Shown here piece by piece: positions 51,177 to 59,064 of a stretch of DNA of 64,000 nucleotides. Below the pieces are notes generated by a model, which saw only the letters and a list, made by a program, of their open reading frames with translations, was not told the DNA's origin and made no database searches. Source of the stretch: Streptomyces wedmorensis (GTDB lineage: Bacteria > Actinomycetota > Actinomycetes > Streptomycetales > Streptomycetaceae); contig NZ_JNWK01000021.1 in the NCBI RefSeq assembly GCF_000716445.1, positions 62,001-126,000 of the forward strand, read 5' to 3'. Within the stretch, counting starts at the first letter, position 1, and every line of letters begins with the position of its first letter. Both the position numbers and the translations under genes were made by a program.

Positions 51177-52103
51177 GTGCTGGGTCCCGTGATCCTCGCC
51201 GCGTCGCGCAGCGACAAGATGCGCCGTCTCGTGTCGGCCGCCCCCGGGACCAAGCAGGTCGTCGCCCGCTTCATCGCCGGTGAGACGGTCGACGACGTCG
51301 TCCCGATCGTGTCCGAGCTGAGCGCCCGCGGCCTGGAGGTCACCCTCGACGTCGTCGGTGAGGACATCACCACCGTCGAGCAGTCGTACGCCGCCCGGGA
51401 CGCCTACCTGGAGCTCATCGGCCGCCTCAAGGAGCTGGGCCTCGGCGCCCGCGCCGAGATGTCCGTCAAGCTGTCGATGTTCGGCCAGTCGCTGGAGAAC
51501 GGCCACGAGCTGGCCCTGGCGAACGTCCGCCCGGTCGTCGAGGCCGCCGCCGAGATCGGCACCACCGTCACCCTGGACGCCGAGGACCACACCACCCTCG
51601 ACTCGATGTTCGCCATCCACGAGGAGCTGCGGAAGTCCTTCCCGCAGACCGGCTGCGTCATCCAGGCGTACCTCTTCCGCACCGAGGACGACGCCCGCCG
51701 CCTGGCCGCCAACGGCTCCCGCGTCCGGATCGTGAAGGGCGCCTACAAGGAGCCCGCCTCCGTCGCCATCCAGGACAAGCCCGAGATCGACAAGGCGTAC
51801 GTCCGGATCATGAAGATCCTGATGGACGGCGAGGGCTACCCGATGATCGGCTCGCACGACCCCCGCCTGATCTCCATCGGACAGGAGCTGGCCCGCCGCG
51901 CCGGCCGCAAGCTGGACGAGTACGAGTTCCAGATGCTGTACGGCATCCGGAGCGAGGAGCAGACCCGTCTCGCCGCCGAGGGGCACCGCATGCGCGTCTA
52001 CACCGCGTACGGCACCGACTGGTACGGCTACTTCATGCGCCGCCTCGCGGAGAAGCCGGCCAACCTGCTCTTCTTCGTCCGCTCCATCCTCACCAAGGGC
52101 TGA
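51177..52103 (+). CDS. pruB: Proline dehydrogenase (monofunctional)
   Basis: A 308-residue FAD enzyme that oxidises proline to pyrroline-5-carboxylate at the membrane. Barrel motifs are visible: LDAEDHTTLDSM, RIVKGAYKEPASVA, IGSHDPRLI and the substrate-binding EFQMLYGIRSEEQTRLAAEGHRMRVYTAYG. The length matches the short actinobacterial/Thermus type, distinct from bifunctional PutA. GTG 51177 has GGAGG 6 nt upstream. It precedes the P5C dehydrogenase gene by 30 bp; the two form one catabolic unit. The symbol follows mycobacterial usage. Confidence 0.93.
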   Translation: MLGPVILAASRSDKMRRLVSAAPGTKQVVARFIAGETVDDVVPIVSELSARGLEVTLDVVGEDITTVEQSYAARDAYLELIGRLKELGLGARAEMSVKLSMFGQSLENGHELALANVRPVVEAAAEIGTTVTLDAEDHTTLDSMFAIHEELRKSFPQTGCVIQAYLFRTEDDARRLAANGSRVRIVKGAYKEPASVAIQDKPEIDKAYVRIMKILMDGEGYPMIGSHDPRLISIGQELARRAGRKLDEYEFQMLYGIRSEEQTRLAAEGHRMRVYTAYGTDWYGYFMRRLAEKPANLLFFVRSILTKG

Positions 52104-52133
52104 GCCCACCTCTCACAAGGAGTATCGAGACTC

Positions 52134-53765
52134 ATGGACGCTGTCACCCAGGTCCCCGCTCCGGTCAACGAGCCGGTGCACAGCTACGCCCCCGGTTCCC
52201 CCGAGCGCCTCCGCCTGGAGACCAAGCTCAAGGAGCTGGCCGAGAACCCGCGCGAGCTGCCGATGACCATCGGCGGCGTGAAGCGCCTCGGCGGCGGCGA
52301 GGAGTTCAAGGTCGTCCAGCCGCACAACCACAAGGCCGTCATCGGCACCTTCCGCGGCGCCACCGAGCAGGACGCCCAGGACGCGATCGACGCGGCCCTG
52401 GACGCGGCCCCGGCCTGGCGCGCGATGTCCTTCGACGACCGCGCCGCGATCATCCTGCGCGCCGCCGAGCTGCTCGCCGGCCCGTGGCGCGAGACGCTGG
52501 CCGCGTCCACCATGCTCGGCCAGTCCAAGACCGCCCAGCAGGCCGAGATCGACACCCCGTGCGAGCTCGTCGACTTCTGGCGCTTCAACGTGGCGTACGC
52601 CCGCCAGATCCTGGCCGAGCAGCCGCCGGCGAACTCCCCGGGTGTGTGGAACCGTCTGGACCACCGCCCGCTGGAGGGCTTCGTCTACGCGATCACGCCG
52701 TTCAACTTCACGGCCATCGCGGGCAACCTGCCCACCGCCCCCGCCCTCATGGGCAACGTGGTGGTCTGGAAGCCGTCCCCGACGCAGACGCACTCCGCCG
52801 TGCTCCTCATGGAGCTCCTGGAGGAGGCCGGCCTGCCGAAGGGCGTCATCAACCTGGTGACCGGTGACGGCATCGCCGTCTCCGAGGTGGCCCTGAACCA
52901 CCGCGACCTGGCCGGCATCCACTTCACCGGCTCGACCAAGACCTTCCAGCACCTGTGGAAGACGGTCGGCAACAACATCGAGAAGTACCGCGCGTACCCG
53001 CGGATCGTCGGCGAGACCGGCGGCAAGGACTTCGTCGTCGCGCACCCCAGCGCCGACCGCGCGATCCTGAAGACCGCGCTGACCCGCGGCTCCTTCGAGT
53101 TCCAGGGCCAGAAGTGCTCCGCGTCCTCGCGTGCGTACATCCCGGCGTCCATCTGGAACGACGGCTTCAAGGACGAGTTCGCGGCCGAGGTCGACGGCAT
53201 CACCATGGGTGACGTCACCGACCTGTCGAACTTCATCGGCGCCGTCATCGACGAGCGTTCGTTCGCCAAGAACAAGGCCGCGATCGACCGTGCCGCGGCC
53301 GACCCGAGCTGCACGATCATCGCGGGTGGCACCTACGACGACTCGGTGGGCTACTTCGTCCGCCCGACCGTCATCGCCTGCACCGACCCGGAGAACGAGG
53401 TCTTCAAGGCCGAGTACTTCGGCCCGATCCTCGCGATCCACGTCTACGAGGACGACGCGTACGACGAGATGCTGACCCAGATGGAGTCGGTCTCGGACTA
53501 CGCCCTCACCGGCTCGGTCATCTCCGGCGACCGTGCCGCCGCCGCGTACACGATGGAGAAGCTCCGCTTCGCCGCGGGCAACTTCTACATCAACGACAAG
53601 TCGACCGGCGCCGTCGTCGGCCAGCAGCCCTTCGGTGGCGGCCGCGCCTCGGGTACGAACGACAAGGCCGGCGCCCCGCAGAACCTGATGCGCTGGACGC
53701 TGACCCGCGCCATCAAGGAGACGCTGGTCCCGCCGACCGAGTACGGCTACCCCCACATGGGCTGA
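52134..53765 (+). CDS. pruA: 1-pyrroline-5-carboxylate dehydrogenase
   Basis: A 543-residue aldehyde dehydrogenase converting glutamate semialdehyde to glutamate with NAD+. Features: ITPFNFTAIAGNLPTAPALMGN (NAD pocket), FTGSTKTFQHLW, catalytic Glu in GETGGKDF and catalytic Cys in FEFQGQKCSASSRAYI; the C-terminus has QPFGGGRASGTNDKAG and TLVPPTEYGYPHMG, diagnostic for P5CDH. AAGGAG stands 8-10 nt before the ATG. A strong hairpin ends the operon. Confidence 0.95.
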   Translation: MDAVTQVPAPVNEPVHSYAPGSPERLRLETKLKELAENPRELPMTIGGVKRLGGGEEFKVVQPHNHKAVIGTFRGATEQDAQDAIDAALDAAPAWRAMSFDDRAAIILRAAELLAGPWRETLAASTMLGQSKTAQQAEIDTPCELVDFWRFNVAYARQILAEQPPANSPGVWNRLDHRPLEGFVYAITPFNFTAIAGNLPTAPALMGNVVVWKPSPTQTHSAVLLMELLEEAGLPKGVINLVTGDGIAVSEVALNHRDLAGIHFTGSTKTFQHLWKTVGNNIEKYRAYPRIVGETGGKDFVVAHPSADRAILKTALTRGSFEFQGQKCSASSRAYIPASIWNDGFKDEFAAEVDGITMGDVTDLSNFIGAVIDERSFAKNKAAIDRAAADPSCTIIAGGTYDDSVGYFVRPTVIACTDPENEVFKAEYFGPILAIHVYEDDAYDEMLTQMESVSDYALTGSVISGDRAAAAYTMEKLRFAAGNFYINDKSTGAVVGQQPFGGGRASGTNDKAGAPQNLMRWTLTRAIKETLVPPTEYGYPHMG

Positions 53766-53795
53766 CGCCCCCCCGCCTCGTAGAGGCCCCCTGAC

Positions 53796-53842
53796 ACCGC
53801 CCCCCTCCTCGGTCCCCCAACTTGAGGACGGGGGCGGTTCTC
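53796..53842 (+). terminator. Terminator of the proline operon
   Basis: A 15-bp stem with one mismatch (53796-53810 with 53824-53838) and T/C-rich tail. It starts 31 bp after pruA. Confidence 0.8.
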
Positions 53843-53874
53843 ATTCTCCGGCGCGTCCGCGGCCCGATGCCCCG

Positions 53875-54756
53875 TCACTGCCCGACCCGGCGCTTGAGGA
53901 AGTCGGCGATCAGGTCCGCGATCGCCGGGGCGTGGGTCTCCAGGGCGAAGTGGCCCGTGGGGAGCAGGTGGATCTCGGCGTCCGGGAGGTCGCGGCGGAA
54001 GGCCTCGGCTCCGGCGGGGACGAAGACCTGGTCGCCCTCGCCCCAGACGGCGAGGAGGGGGACGCGGCTCGTGCGGAAGTACTCCTGGAAGGCCGGGTAG
54101 AGGGCGAAGTTGGCGCCGTAGTCGGCGATCAGGCCGAGCTGGATCTCGTCCTGGCCGTCGCGGGCCATCAGGGCGGCGTCGTGGTGCCAGGCGTCGGGGC
54201 TCAGACGGTCGCGGTATCCGGCGGGGACGCCGGTCTCGTACTGCCACTTGATGCCGTCGAGGGAGCGGATGGCGCGGACCGGCTCCTCGGTCTCGGGCGT
54301 GCGGTTCTCGATGAGGGCGAGGACCGGGGCCCAGGCCTCGGCGCCGAGGCCCTCCTCGTAGGCGTTGCCGTTCTGGGTGACGATCGCGGTGATCCGCTCG
54401 GGGTGGGCGAGGGCGAGGCGGAGGCCGATCGGGGCACCGTAGTCCTGGATGTAGAGGGCGAACCGGTCCAGGCCGAGGGTCTCGGTGAACTCGGCGGTCA
54501 GTGAAGCCAGTTCGGCGAAGGTGTAGTCGAACTCGGCCGCGGAGGGGGCGGCGCTGCGGCCGAAGCCCAGGTGGTCGGGGGCGATCAGCCGGTAGTTGTC
54601 GGCGAGCAGCGGGATCAGGTCGCGGAACATGTGCGAGCTGGTCGGGAAGCCGTGCAGCAGGAGGAGCACGGGGGCGTCGACCGGACCGGCCTCGCGGTAG
54701 GCGATCTCGTGTCCCCGGACGGTGACGGTGCGGTGGTGGGTCGACAGCACGGACAT
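53875..54756 (-). CDS. Alpha/beta hydrolase, haloalkane dehalogenase/epoxide hydrolase-like
   Basis: A 293-residue hydrolase. The oxyanion stretch is LLHGFPTSSHMFRDLI; the nucleophile elbow reads YIQDYGAPIGLRLA, that is Asp in place of Ser, as in haloalkane dehalogenases, fluoroacetate dehalogenases and epoxide hydrolases. The acid lies in the strand VPLLAVWGEGDQVF and the base His in LLPTGHFALETHAP. A cap domain occupies about residues 125-215. Substrate is not predictable. ATG 54756 follows AAGGGG; the upstream gap contains TCTAACC repeats. Confidence 0.85.
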   Translation of the reverse strand: MSVLSTHHRTVTVRGHEIAYREAGPVDAPVLLLLHGFPTSSHMFRDLIPLLADNYRLIAPDHLGFGRSAAPSAAEFDYTFAELASLTAEFTETLGLDRFALYIQDYGAPIGLRLALAHPERITAIVTQNGNAYEEGLGAEAWAPVLALIENRTPETEEPVRAIRSLDGIKWQYETGVPAGYRDRLSPDAWHHDAALMARDGQDEIQLGLIADYGANFALYPAFQEYFRTSRVPLLAVWGEGDQVFVPAGAEAFRRDLPDAEIHLLPTGHFALETHAPAIADLIADFLKRRVGQ

Positions 54757-54758
54757 CG

Positions 54759-54845
54759 TTCTAACCCCTTGGTTGCGTGTCACTGGTTATGGCACGACTC
54801 AACCAGGTCACCTCTAACCTGTCAATGGCATTTAAAGGGTTAGAA
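54759..54845. promoter_or_regulatory. TCTAACC repeats in a divergent promoter region
   Basis: TTCTAACCC (54759-54767) and its exact reverse complement GGGTTAGAA (54837-54845) flank a locally A/T-rich gap; a further TCTAACC is at 54813-54819. TGTCAA (54820-54825) is a TTGACA on the minus strand. The repeats sit between the hydrolase and the acetyltransferase genes and may bind a shared regulator. Confidence 0.5.
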
Positions 54846-54869
54846 GGGCGCGCGTGGGAGGGTGGGCCC

Positions 54870-55406
54870 ATGACCGTGAGGATCGCGCCCACCCATGAAC
54901 TCGGGGCCGCCCGGCTCCGCTCCGTACGCGAGTTGCTCGACACCGCCTTCGAGGGCGACTTCTCCGACGACGACTGGGACCACACCCTCGGCGGCGTCCA
55001 CGCCTGGACCGAGGACGAGCGGGGCGTCGCCGCCCACGGTGCCGTCGTGCTGCGGCGCCTGCTCCACCGGGGCCGCTCGCACCGCGTCGGATACGTCGAA
55101 GGGGTCGCCGTGCGGGGCGACCTCAGGCGGCGGGGCCTCGGCGGGGCGGTCATGGCCGAGCTGGAGCGGGTGATCGACGGCGCGTACGCCTTCGGGGCGC
55201 TCAGCGCCTCGGCGGACGGGGCCGCGCTCTACCGGGGGCGCGGCTGGACCCTCTGGGAGGGCCGGCTCGAAGCGCTGGGCCCCGGGGGGATCGTGCGCCT
55301 CGCCGACGACGAGGGGTCCGTCCACCTGTGGCCGGCCGCTGGCCGGGCCCTGCCGGACCCGGCCGATCCGCTGGTCTTCGACTGGCGCGACGGCGATCTG
55401 ACCTGA
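54870..55406 (+). CDS. Aminoglycoside 2'-N-acetyltransferase-like protein (AAC(2')-I family)
   Basis: A 178-residue GNAT protein closely patterned on mycobacterial AAC(2')-I: DTAFEGDFSDDDWDHTLGGVHA, HGAVVLRRLLHRGR, YVEGVAVRGDLRRRGLGGAVM (acetyl-CoA site), GALSASADGAALYRGRGW and the terminal CDWRAGD-equivalent VFDWRDGDLT. The family acetylates the 2' amino group of aminoglycosides in the cytosol and is chromosomal in mycobacteria, where it also may have a housekeeping role. ATG 54870 follows GGGAGGGTGG. Aminoglycoside activity here is inferred from the motif series alone. Confidence 0.85.
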   Translation: MTVRIAPTHELGAARLRSVRELLDTAFEGDFSDDDWDHTLGGVHAWTEDERGVAAHGAVVLRRLLHRGRSHRVGYVEGVAVRGDLRRRGLGGAVMAELERVIDGAYAFGALSASADGAALYRGRGWTLWEGRLEALGPGGIVRLADDEGSVHLWPAAGRALPDPADPLVFDWRDGDLT

Positions 55407-55518
55407 GAGTGATCCGACCGGACGGTGCTCTGACCGGACAGTGATCTGCCGTGGCGGCGATCCGCTGTCGCGGCGATCCGCCGTGGGGGCGGTCAGCTGT
55501 CGCCGGGTCCGCGGGGGA

Positions 55519-56238
55519 TCACTTCCCGCGGGTCGCCTCCACGCGGCCGCGGTCCGTTTCCAGCTTGGCCGTGAGCGCGGCCGTGACGGCACTGCCCAGG
55601 GCGATGAAGACCACCGCGTATCCCGGCAGGCCGAGGGCGAAGTAGGCGAGGGAGACCACCACGAACCAGGCGCCGAGCAGCGCCTTGCCGCGGCGGCTGA
55701 GGAACAGCCACTTGCCGGGGGTCGCCGGGACGGAGGGGCGCGCACCGGCGGGGCCGTCGGTCGCCGCCTTCGGGCGCTTGAAGTAGCCGTACACCAGCCA
55801 CTCGCCGCACGGTTCCCAGCCCTCCGGCTCCAGTTCGTCGAGGACCCGGGTGCGCCGCCCGCCCTTGATGACCTCGCGGCGGTACTCCCACGCGAGTGCG
55901 ACGCCGGGGGCCCGCCGGCAGACGAACCGGCCGAGCGCGTCCAGCGACTCGACCTCCCAGCCCTGGTCGCCGTGGACGGCGAGCATCCGGCGGTCGTTGA
56001 AGAGGTCGGCGGTCCAGGTCCAGTGCTCCGCCGCGCCGTCCGGCTCCCCGGGGGCCGGGGCCAGACCGCCGAGCCCTTCCGCGAGCCGCGCGGCGGGCCC
56101 GAACTCCTCCTCCGGCGAGGTCCCGGTCTCCGCGAGGTGTCCGCGCAGTTCGTCGGTCGTGCGGCCGATCTGCTCCTCGGGCACGCCCGCGGCGCGCAGC
56201 GCCTCCGTCAGCTCGGCGAAGTAGGCGTCGGTGGTCAT
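55519..56238 (-). CDS. Membrane protein paired with PadR (HAAS-type)
   Basis: A 239-residue protein. The N-terminus (YFAELTEALRAAGVPEEQIG, then DELRGHLAE) is the HAAS/DUF1700-like helical region found next to PadR regulators. A middle domain (WTWTADLFNDRRMLAVHGDQGWEVE) resembles DUF2812-like segments. The C-terminus has two membrane helices (ALLGAWFVVVSLAYFALGL, YAVVFIALGSAVTAALT). Its ATG overlaps the padR stop by 4 bp, so the two are translated together. Likely an envelope-stress partner; precise role unknown. Confidence 0.75.
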   Translation of the reverse strand: MTTDAYFAELTEALRAAGVPEEQIGRTTDELRGHLAETGTSPEEEFGPAARLAEGLGGLAPAPGEPDGAAEHWTWTADLFNDRRMLAVHGDQGWEVESLDALGRFVCRRAPGVALAWEYRREVIKGGRRTRVLDELEPEGWEPCGEWLVYGYFKRPKAATDGPAGARPSVPATPGKWLFLSRRGKALLGAWFVVVSLAYFALGLPGYAVVFIALGSAVTAALTAKLETDRGRVEATRGK

Positions 56239-56576
56239 GGTGCGGTTCCCCCTGCGTGCAGTCTCGTCTCTACGGCCCGGTGGAACTCCGTCCAGGCCGC
56301 GCCCTCGTCCGTGAGCCGGGTGCGGCCCGCGTCGGTGAGGCGGTAGTAGCGGCGCCCGGGTCCGCGCTCGGCGGCGCGGAACTCGGCCTCGACCAGGCCG
56401 GCCTGTTCCAGACGGTTCAGTACGGGATAGAGCGTCCCGCCCTTGATCTCGCCGAGTCCCGCCTCGGCGAGCGCCTTGGCGATCTCGTACCCGTAACTCT
56501 CACCGTCGGTCAGGCAGGAGAGGACGAGCAGGTCGAGGACTCCCTTGAGCCAGCTGGATCTGCGGTCTGCGGCCAT
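56235..56576 (-). CDS. PadR family transcriptional regulator
   Basis: A 113-residue winged-helix protein: WLKGVLDLLVLSCLTDGESYGYEIAKALAE (first helices), GEIKGGTLYPVLNRLEQAGLVEAE (recognition helix and wing start), GRRYYRLTDAGR (wing). Such regulators repress their own operon. ATG 56576 is chosen because the family fold starts there and a promoter with a perfect palindrome lies directly upstream. Confidence 0.9.
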   Translation of the reverse strand: MAADRRSSWLKGVLDLLVLSCLTDGESYGYEIAKALAEAGLGEIKGGTLYPVLNRLEQAGLVEAEFRAAERGPGRRYYRLTDAGRTRLTDEGAAWTEFHRAVETRLHAGGTAP

Positions 56577-56592
56577 GGGGCACATCTGATCA

Positions 56593-56604
56593 CTACCTAG
56601 GTAG
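56593..56604. promoter_or_regulatory. PadR operator candidate (perfect 12-bp palindrome)
   Basis: CTACCTAGGTAG is perfectly palindromic and stands 17 bp before the padR ATG. On the minus strand it falls within the 17-bp spacer between TTGCAT and TCAGAT, so a bound dimer would block this promoter. A second palindrome, ATCTAGAT (56612-56619), lies further upstream. Confidence 0.7.
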
Positions 56605-56630
56605 GAATGCAATCTAGATAGGGGCGGAAG

Positions 56631-57635
56631 TCATGCGGTGACCAGCATCTTGCCGAGGTTCTCGCCGCTCAGCATCCCCAGAAACGCGTCCACGAAGTGT
56701 TCGAACCCCTTCGCCTCCGTCACGTCCAGCGGCAGCGCCCCGCTGCGCAGGTGCGGCACGGCGAGGTCGTACAGCTCCTCCTGCGCGTCCATGTGGTTGC
56801 GCACCAGGAAGCCCTCCAGGCGGATGCTCTTGCCGACCAGGTCGAAGAGGTTGCGCGGGGCCGGCGGGGGAGTGGAGAGCGAGTGGTACTGGGCGACCGC
56901 GCCGACCCAGGCGATGCGGCCGTACTCGCGCAGCGAGGCGATCGACGCCTCCAGGTGGGCGCCGCCCACCCCGTCCAGAACGGCGTCGAGCCCCTCCGGC
57001 GCGGCCTTCGCGAGCAGCTCCGTGACCGGTCCCTCGTGGTAGTCGAAGGCCGCGTCGAAGCCGATCTCCTCCGTCAGGTACGCGACCTTGCGGGCCGAGC
57101 CCGCGCTGCCGACCAGGCGCCCGGCGCCGAGGAGCCGCGCGATCCGCCCGGCCGCCGTGCCCACCCCTCCGGCGGCCGCCGAGACGAAGAGGTCCTCGCC
57201 CGGCTGGAGCCGGGCGATCCGGGTCAGGCCCACATAGGCCGACAGGCCCGTACCGCCGAGGATGCTCAGATGGGCGGCGAGCGGGACGCCGGGGCCGAAG
57301 TCGGGGACCGGGCGGACCTCGCCGCGGGAGACCAGGGAGTGCGTGCGCCAGCCCTTGCGGTGCAGGACGAGGTCGCCGGGGCGCAGCGACGGGTCGCGGG
57401 AGTCGAGCACCCGGCCCAGGGTGCGGCCCTCCATGGGGGAGTTCAGGGTCCACAGCAGGTCGCTGTCCATCGCCTCGCGGTGGTACGGGTCGACCGACCA
57501 CTGGAGGTTCTCGACGAGTGCGGTACCCGGCTCGGGTGCGGGGACCGGGGACTCGACGAAGGCGAAGTCGCCGGGGGTGGGGAAGCCGTCGGGGCGGGCG
57601 GTCTGCTGGACGGTGATCATGGTGTCGTTCGTCAT
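56631..57635 (-). CDS. NADP-dependent oxidoreductase (MDR, prostaglandin/curcumin reductase-like)
   Basis: A 334-residue leukotriene-B4-dehydrogenase-like reductase of enones. It has the family N-terminus (FAFVESPVPAPEPGTALVENLQWSVDPYHR), LSILGGTGLSAYVGL, the cofactor motif SAAAGGVGTAAGRIARLLGA and YHEGPVTELLAKAAPEGLDAVLDGVGG. The closing QEELYDLAVPHLRSGAL is as in YncB/CurA enzymes. It diverges from a lysR gene with a palindrome in between, so it is its probable target. ATG 57620 is an alternative start. Confidence 0.87.
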   Translation of the reverse strand: MTNDTMITVQQTARPDGFPTPGDFAFVESPVPAPEPGTALVENLQWSVDPYHREAMDSDLLWTLNSPMEGRTLGRVLDSRDPSLRPGDLVLHRKGWRTHSLVSRGEVRPVPDFGPGVPLAAHLSILGGTGLSAYVGLTRIARLQPGEDLFVSAAAGGVGTAAGRIARLLGAGRLVGSAGSARKVAYLTEEIGFDAAFDYHEGPVTELLAKAAPEGLDAVLDGVGGAHLEASIASLREYGRIAWVGAVAQYHSLSTPPPAPRNLFDLVGKSIRLEGFLVRNHMDAQEELYDLAVPHLRSGALPLDVTEAKGFEHFVDAFLGMLSGENLGKMLVTA

Positions 57636-57675
57636 GCGAGAGACCGTAGGAAGGAATCCCGCCGTCGGGCAGTGG

Positions 57676-57691
57676 GTTGCTCTCATGCAAC
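57676..57691. promoter_or_regulatory. LysR-type binding site candidate
   Basis: GTTGC-TCTCAT-GCAAC is a 5-bp inverted repeat spaced by 6 bp, midway between the divergent oxidoreductase and lysR starts, in the size range of T-N11-A LysR boxes. Confidence 0.55.
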
Positions 57692-57735
57692 GGACCGATC
57701 CATGAACGCCGCTCATACTCCGAGGTGGAAGCCCC

Positions 57736-58611
57736 ATGACCGATCTCGCGCCCCGCGAGCTGCGCGTCCTCGTCGCCGTCGGGAGCGAGGGCGGGTTCTC
57801 GGCCGCCGCCGCCGTGCTCGGCATGACCCAGTCCGCCGTCTCCCACTCCGTCCGGACGAGCGAGGGCAAGCTGGGAGCCGTCCTCTTCGACCGCGGCCGG
57901 AACGGCGCGACCCCGACCGAGGCCGGTGTGCGGGCCCTCGGCCACGCCCGCCGGGTGCTGCGGCTCCTGGAGGTGATGGCCGCCGAGGTGCGCGCCGGTG
58001 GCGCCGGGCCCGGTTCCCTGGCGGGTCCGCTGCGGATCGCGGCCTTCCGCAGCGCCGCCCTGCACCTGCTGCCCCGGGCGCTGGAGCGGCTGACCGCCCG
58101 TCACCCGGAGGTCGTGCCCGAGGTGCGGATCGTGCGGGAGGTGGGGCGCGGCACGGCGGGCGAAGTGCTCGACGGGCGGGCCGACATCGGCATCGCGACC
58201 GTCGGGACCACCTCGCCCGTGCCGTCTGGGCTGGTCGGCGGGGTCCTCGTGGAGGAGGGGTACGCGCTGGTGCACCCCGTGGGCCATCCGGCGCCGCGCA
58301 CGCTGCCGCTGGTCGACTGGACGGAGAACTGCACCTCGTACACCCGGGAGTGGTGGGCGGCGCAGGAGTGGCTGCCGGCGGCGACGGTGGAGGCGGAGGA
58401 CGACGGAGCGGTGCTCTCGATGGTGAGCAGTGGTTTCGGGATGGCCGTGATGCCGGAACTGTCCCTGATCGGAGCGCCGCCCTCGGTGGAGATCACCGAT
58501 CTCGGTGCGGAGCGCCCGACCCGCTCCGTCGGCTATGTCACCACCCCTGAACTGGCACGATCCCTCGCCGTCCGGGCTCTGATCCGCGAGCTGCGGAGCC
58601 GTACGGCCTGA
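57736..58611 (+). CDS. LysR family transcriptional regulator
   Basis: A 291-residue regulator: winged HTH at residues 5-62 (RELRVLVAVGSEGGFSAAAAVL, MTQSAVSHSVRTSEGKLG), then a two-lobed effector domain (ADIGIATVGTTSPVPS, SMVSSGFGMAVMPEL). It probably senses a substrate of the divergent MDR oxidoreductase. The start at ATG 57736 lacks a strong ribosome site (GGTGGAAGCCCC). Residue 'ER' in the helix after MTQSAVSH is SE/GKLGA, slightly variant from the usual EERLG but within the family. Confidence 0.9.
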   Translation: MTDLAPRELRVLVAVGSEGGFSAAAAVLGMTQSAVSHSVRTSEGKLGAVLFDRGRNGATPTEAGVRALGHARRVLRLLEVMAAEVRAGGAGPGSLAGPLRIAAFRSAALHLLPRALERLTARHPEVVPEVRIVREVGRGTAGEVLDGRADIGIATVGTTSPVPSGLVGGVLVEEGYALVHPVGHPAPRTLPLVDWTENCTSYTREWWAAQEWLPAATVEAEDDGAVLSMVSSGFGMAVMPELSLIGAPPSVEITDLGAERPTRSVGYVTTPELARSLAVRALIRELRSRTA

Positions 58612-58671
58612 TCGCCGTCTCAGATAGTAGGAAGTCCGAGTAATTGTGGAGACAGATGCGGCGACCTGCCC

Positions 58672-58762
58672 TAGCTTTGTAGAAGCCGAACGTCTCGCTA
58701 CATCAGCGAATGGCGGTCGAGAGCGCGATGCCCCTGTGCAGGTAACCCCTGCGGCGGCGCTC
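58672..58762 (+). other. Structured leader upstream of the 43-aa gene and leuB
   Basis: TAGCTT (58672-58677), 17 bp after GAGACA (58649-58654), may be the promoter. The RNA after it has a TCGCT/AGCGA hairpin (58695-58709), a GAGCGC/GCGCTC stem (58721-58726 with 58757-58762) and inside it two mutually exclusive hairpins: CCTG/CAGG (58733-58742) or GCAGG/CCTGC (58738-58752). I do not recognise a known riboswitch class. Confidence 0.45.
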
Positions 58763-58842
58763 CCCGCCCCTTCAGGCGCCTTCGATCACAAGCTGATCTC
58801 CGCACATCCGGATCACCAATGATCTCAAGGAGTCGATCCCCC

Positions 58843-58974
58843 ATGGCCGTTCAGACCGCCCCCCGCGTCCGCCACTCCGTCAACCGTCCCAGCGACGAGG
58901 CCCGCCAGAACGCGGCCGCAGCCCTCCAGCGCGCCCTCGACCGTCGCGACAACGGTGGCTCCACCGGCCACTGA
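58843..58974 (+). CDS. Small protein (43 aa) upstream of leuB
   Basis: A 43-residue ORF beginning MAVQTAPRVRHSVNRPSDEA and ending NGGSTGH. Ribosome site AAGGAG (58827-58832) stands 10 nt upstream. It is Arg/Ala/Gln-rich, probably helical in the middle (ARQNAAAALQRALDRR), with no membrane segment. The strong ribosome site and coding-like third positions support translation. It is 90 bp upstream of leuB and has few Leu codons, so it does not look like a leucine attenuation leader. Confidence 0.65.
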   Translation: MAVQTAPRVRHSVNRPSDEARQNAAAALQRALDRRDNGGSTGH

Positions 58975-59064
58975 CGCGCTCCGGCGCGACCCTCGTCCGC
59001 TGTCCGTTCGTCCACATGGCGGACGGAACGTGTCAGACGATGGGACGAAGAGTAGGGTGCCGAC

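Noticed and set aside
58690-58765. tRNA or SAM-type riboswitch before leuB
   Set aside because: The arms do not make a cloverleaf or the SAM-IV core, and no CCA-like end or T-loop is present.
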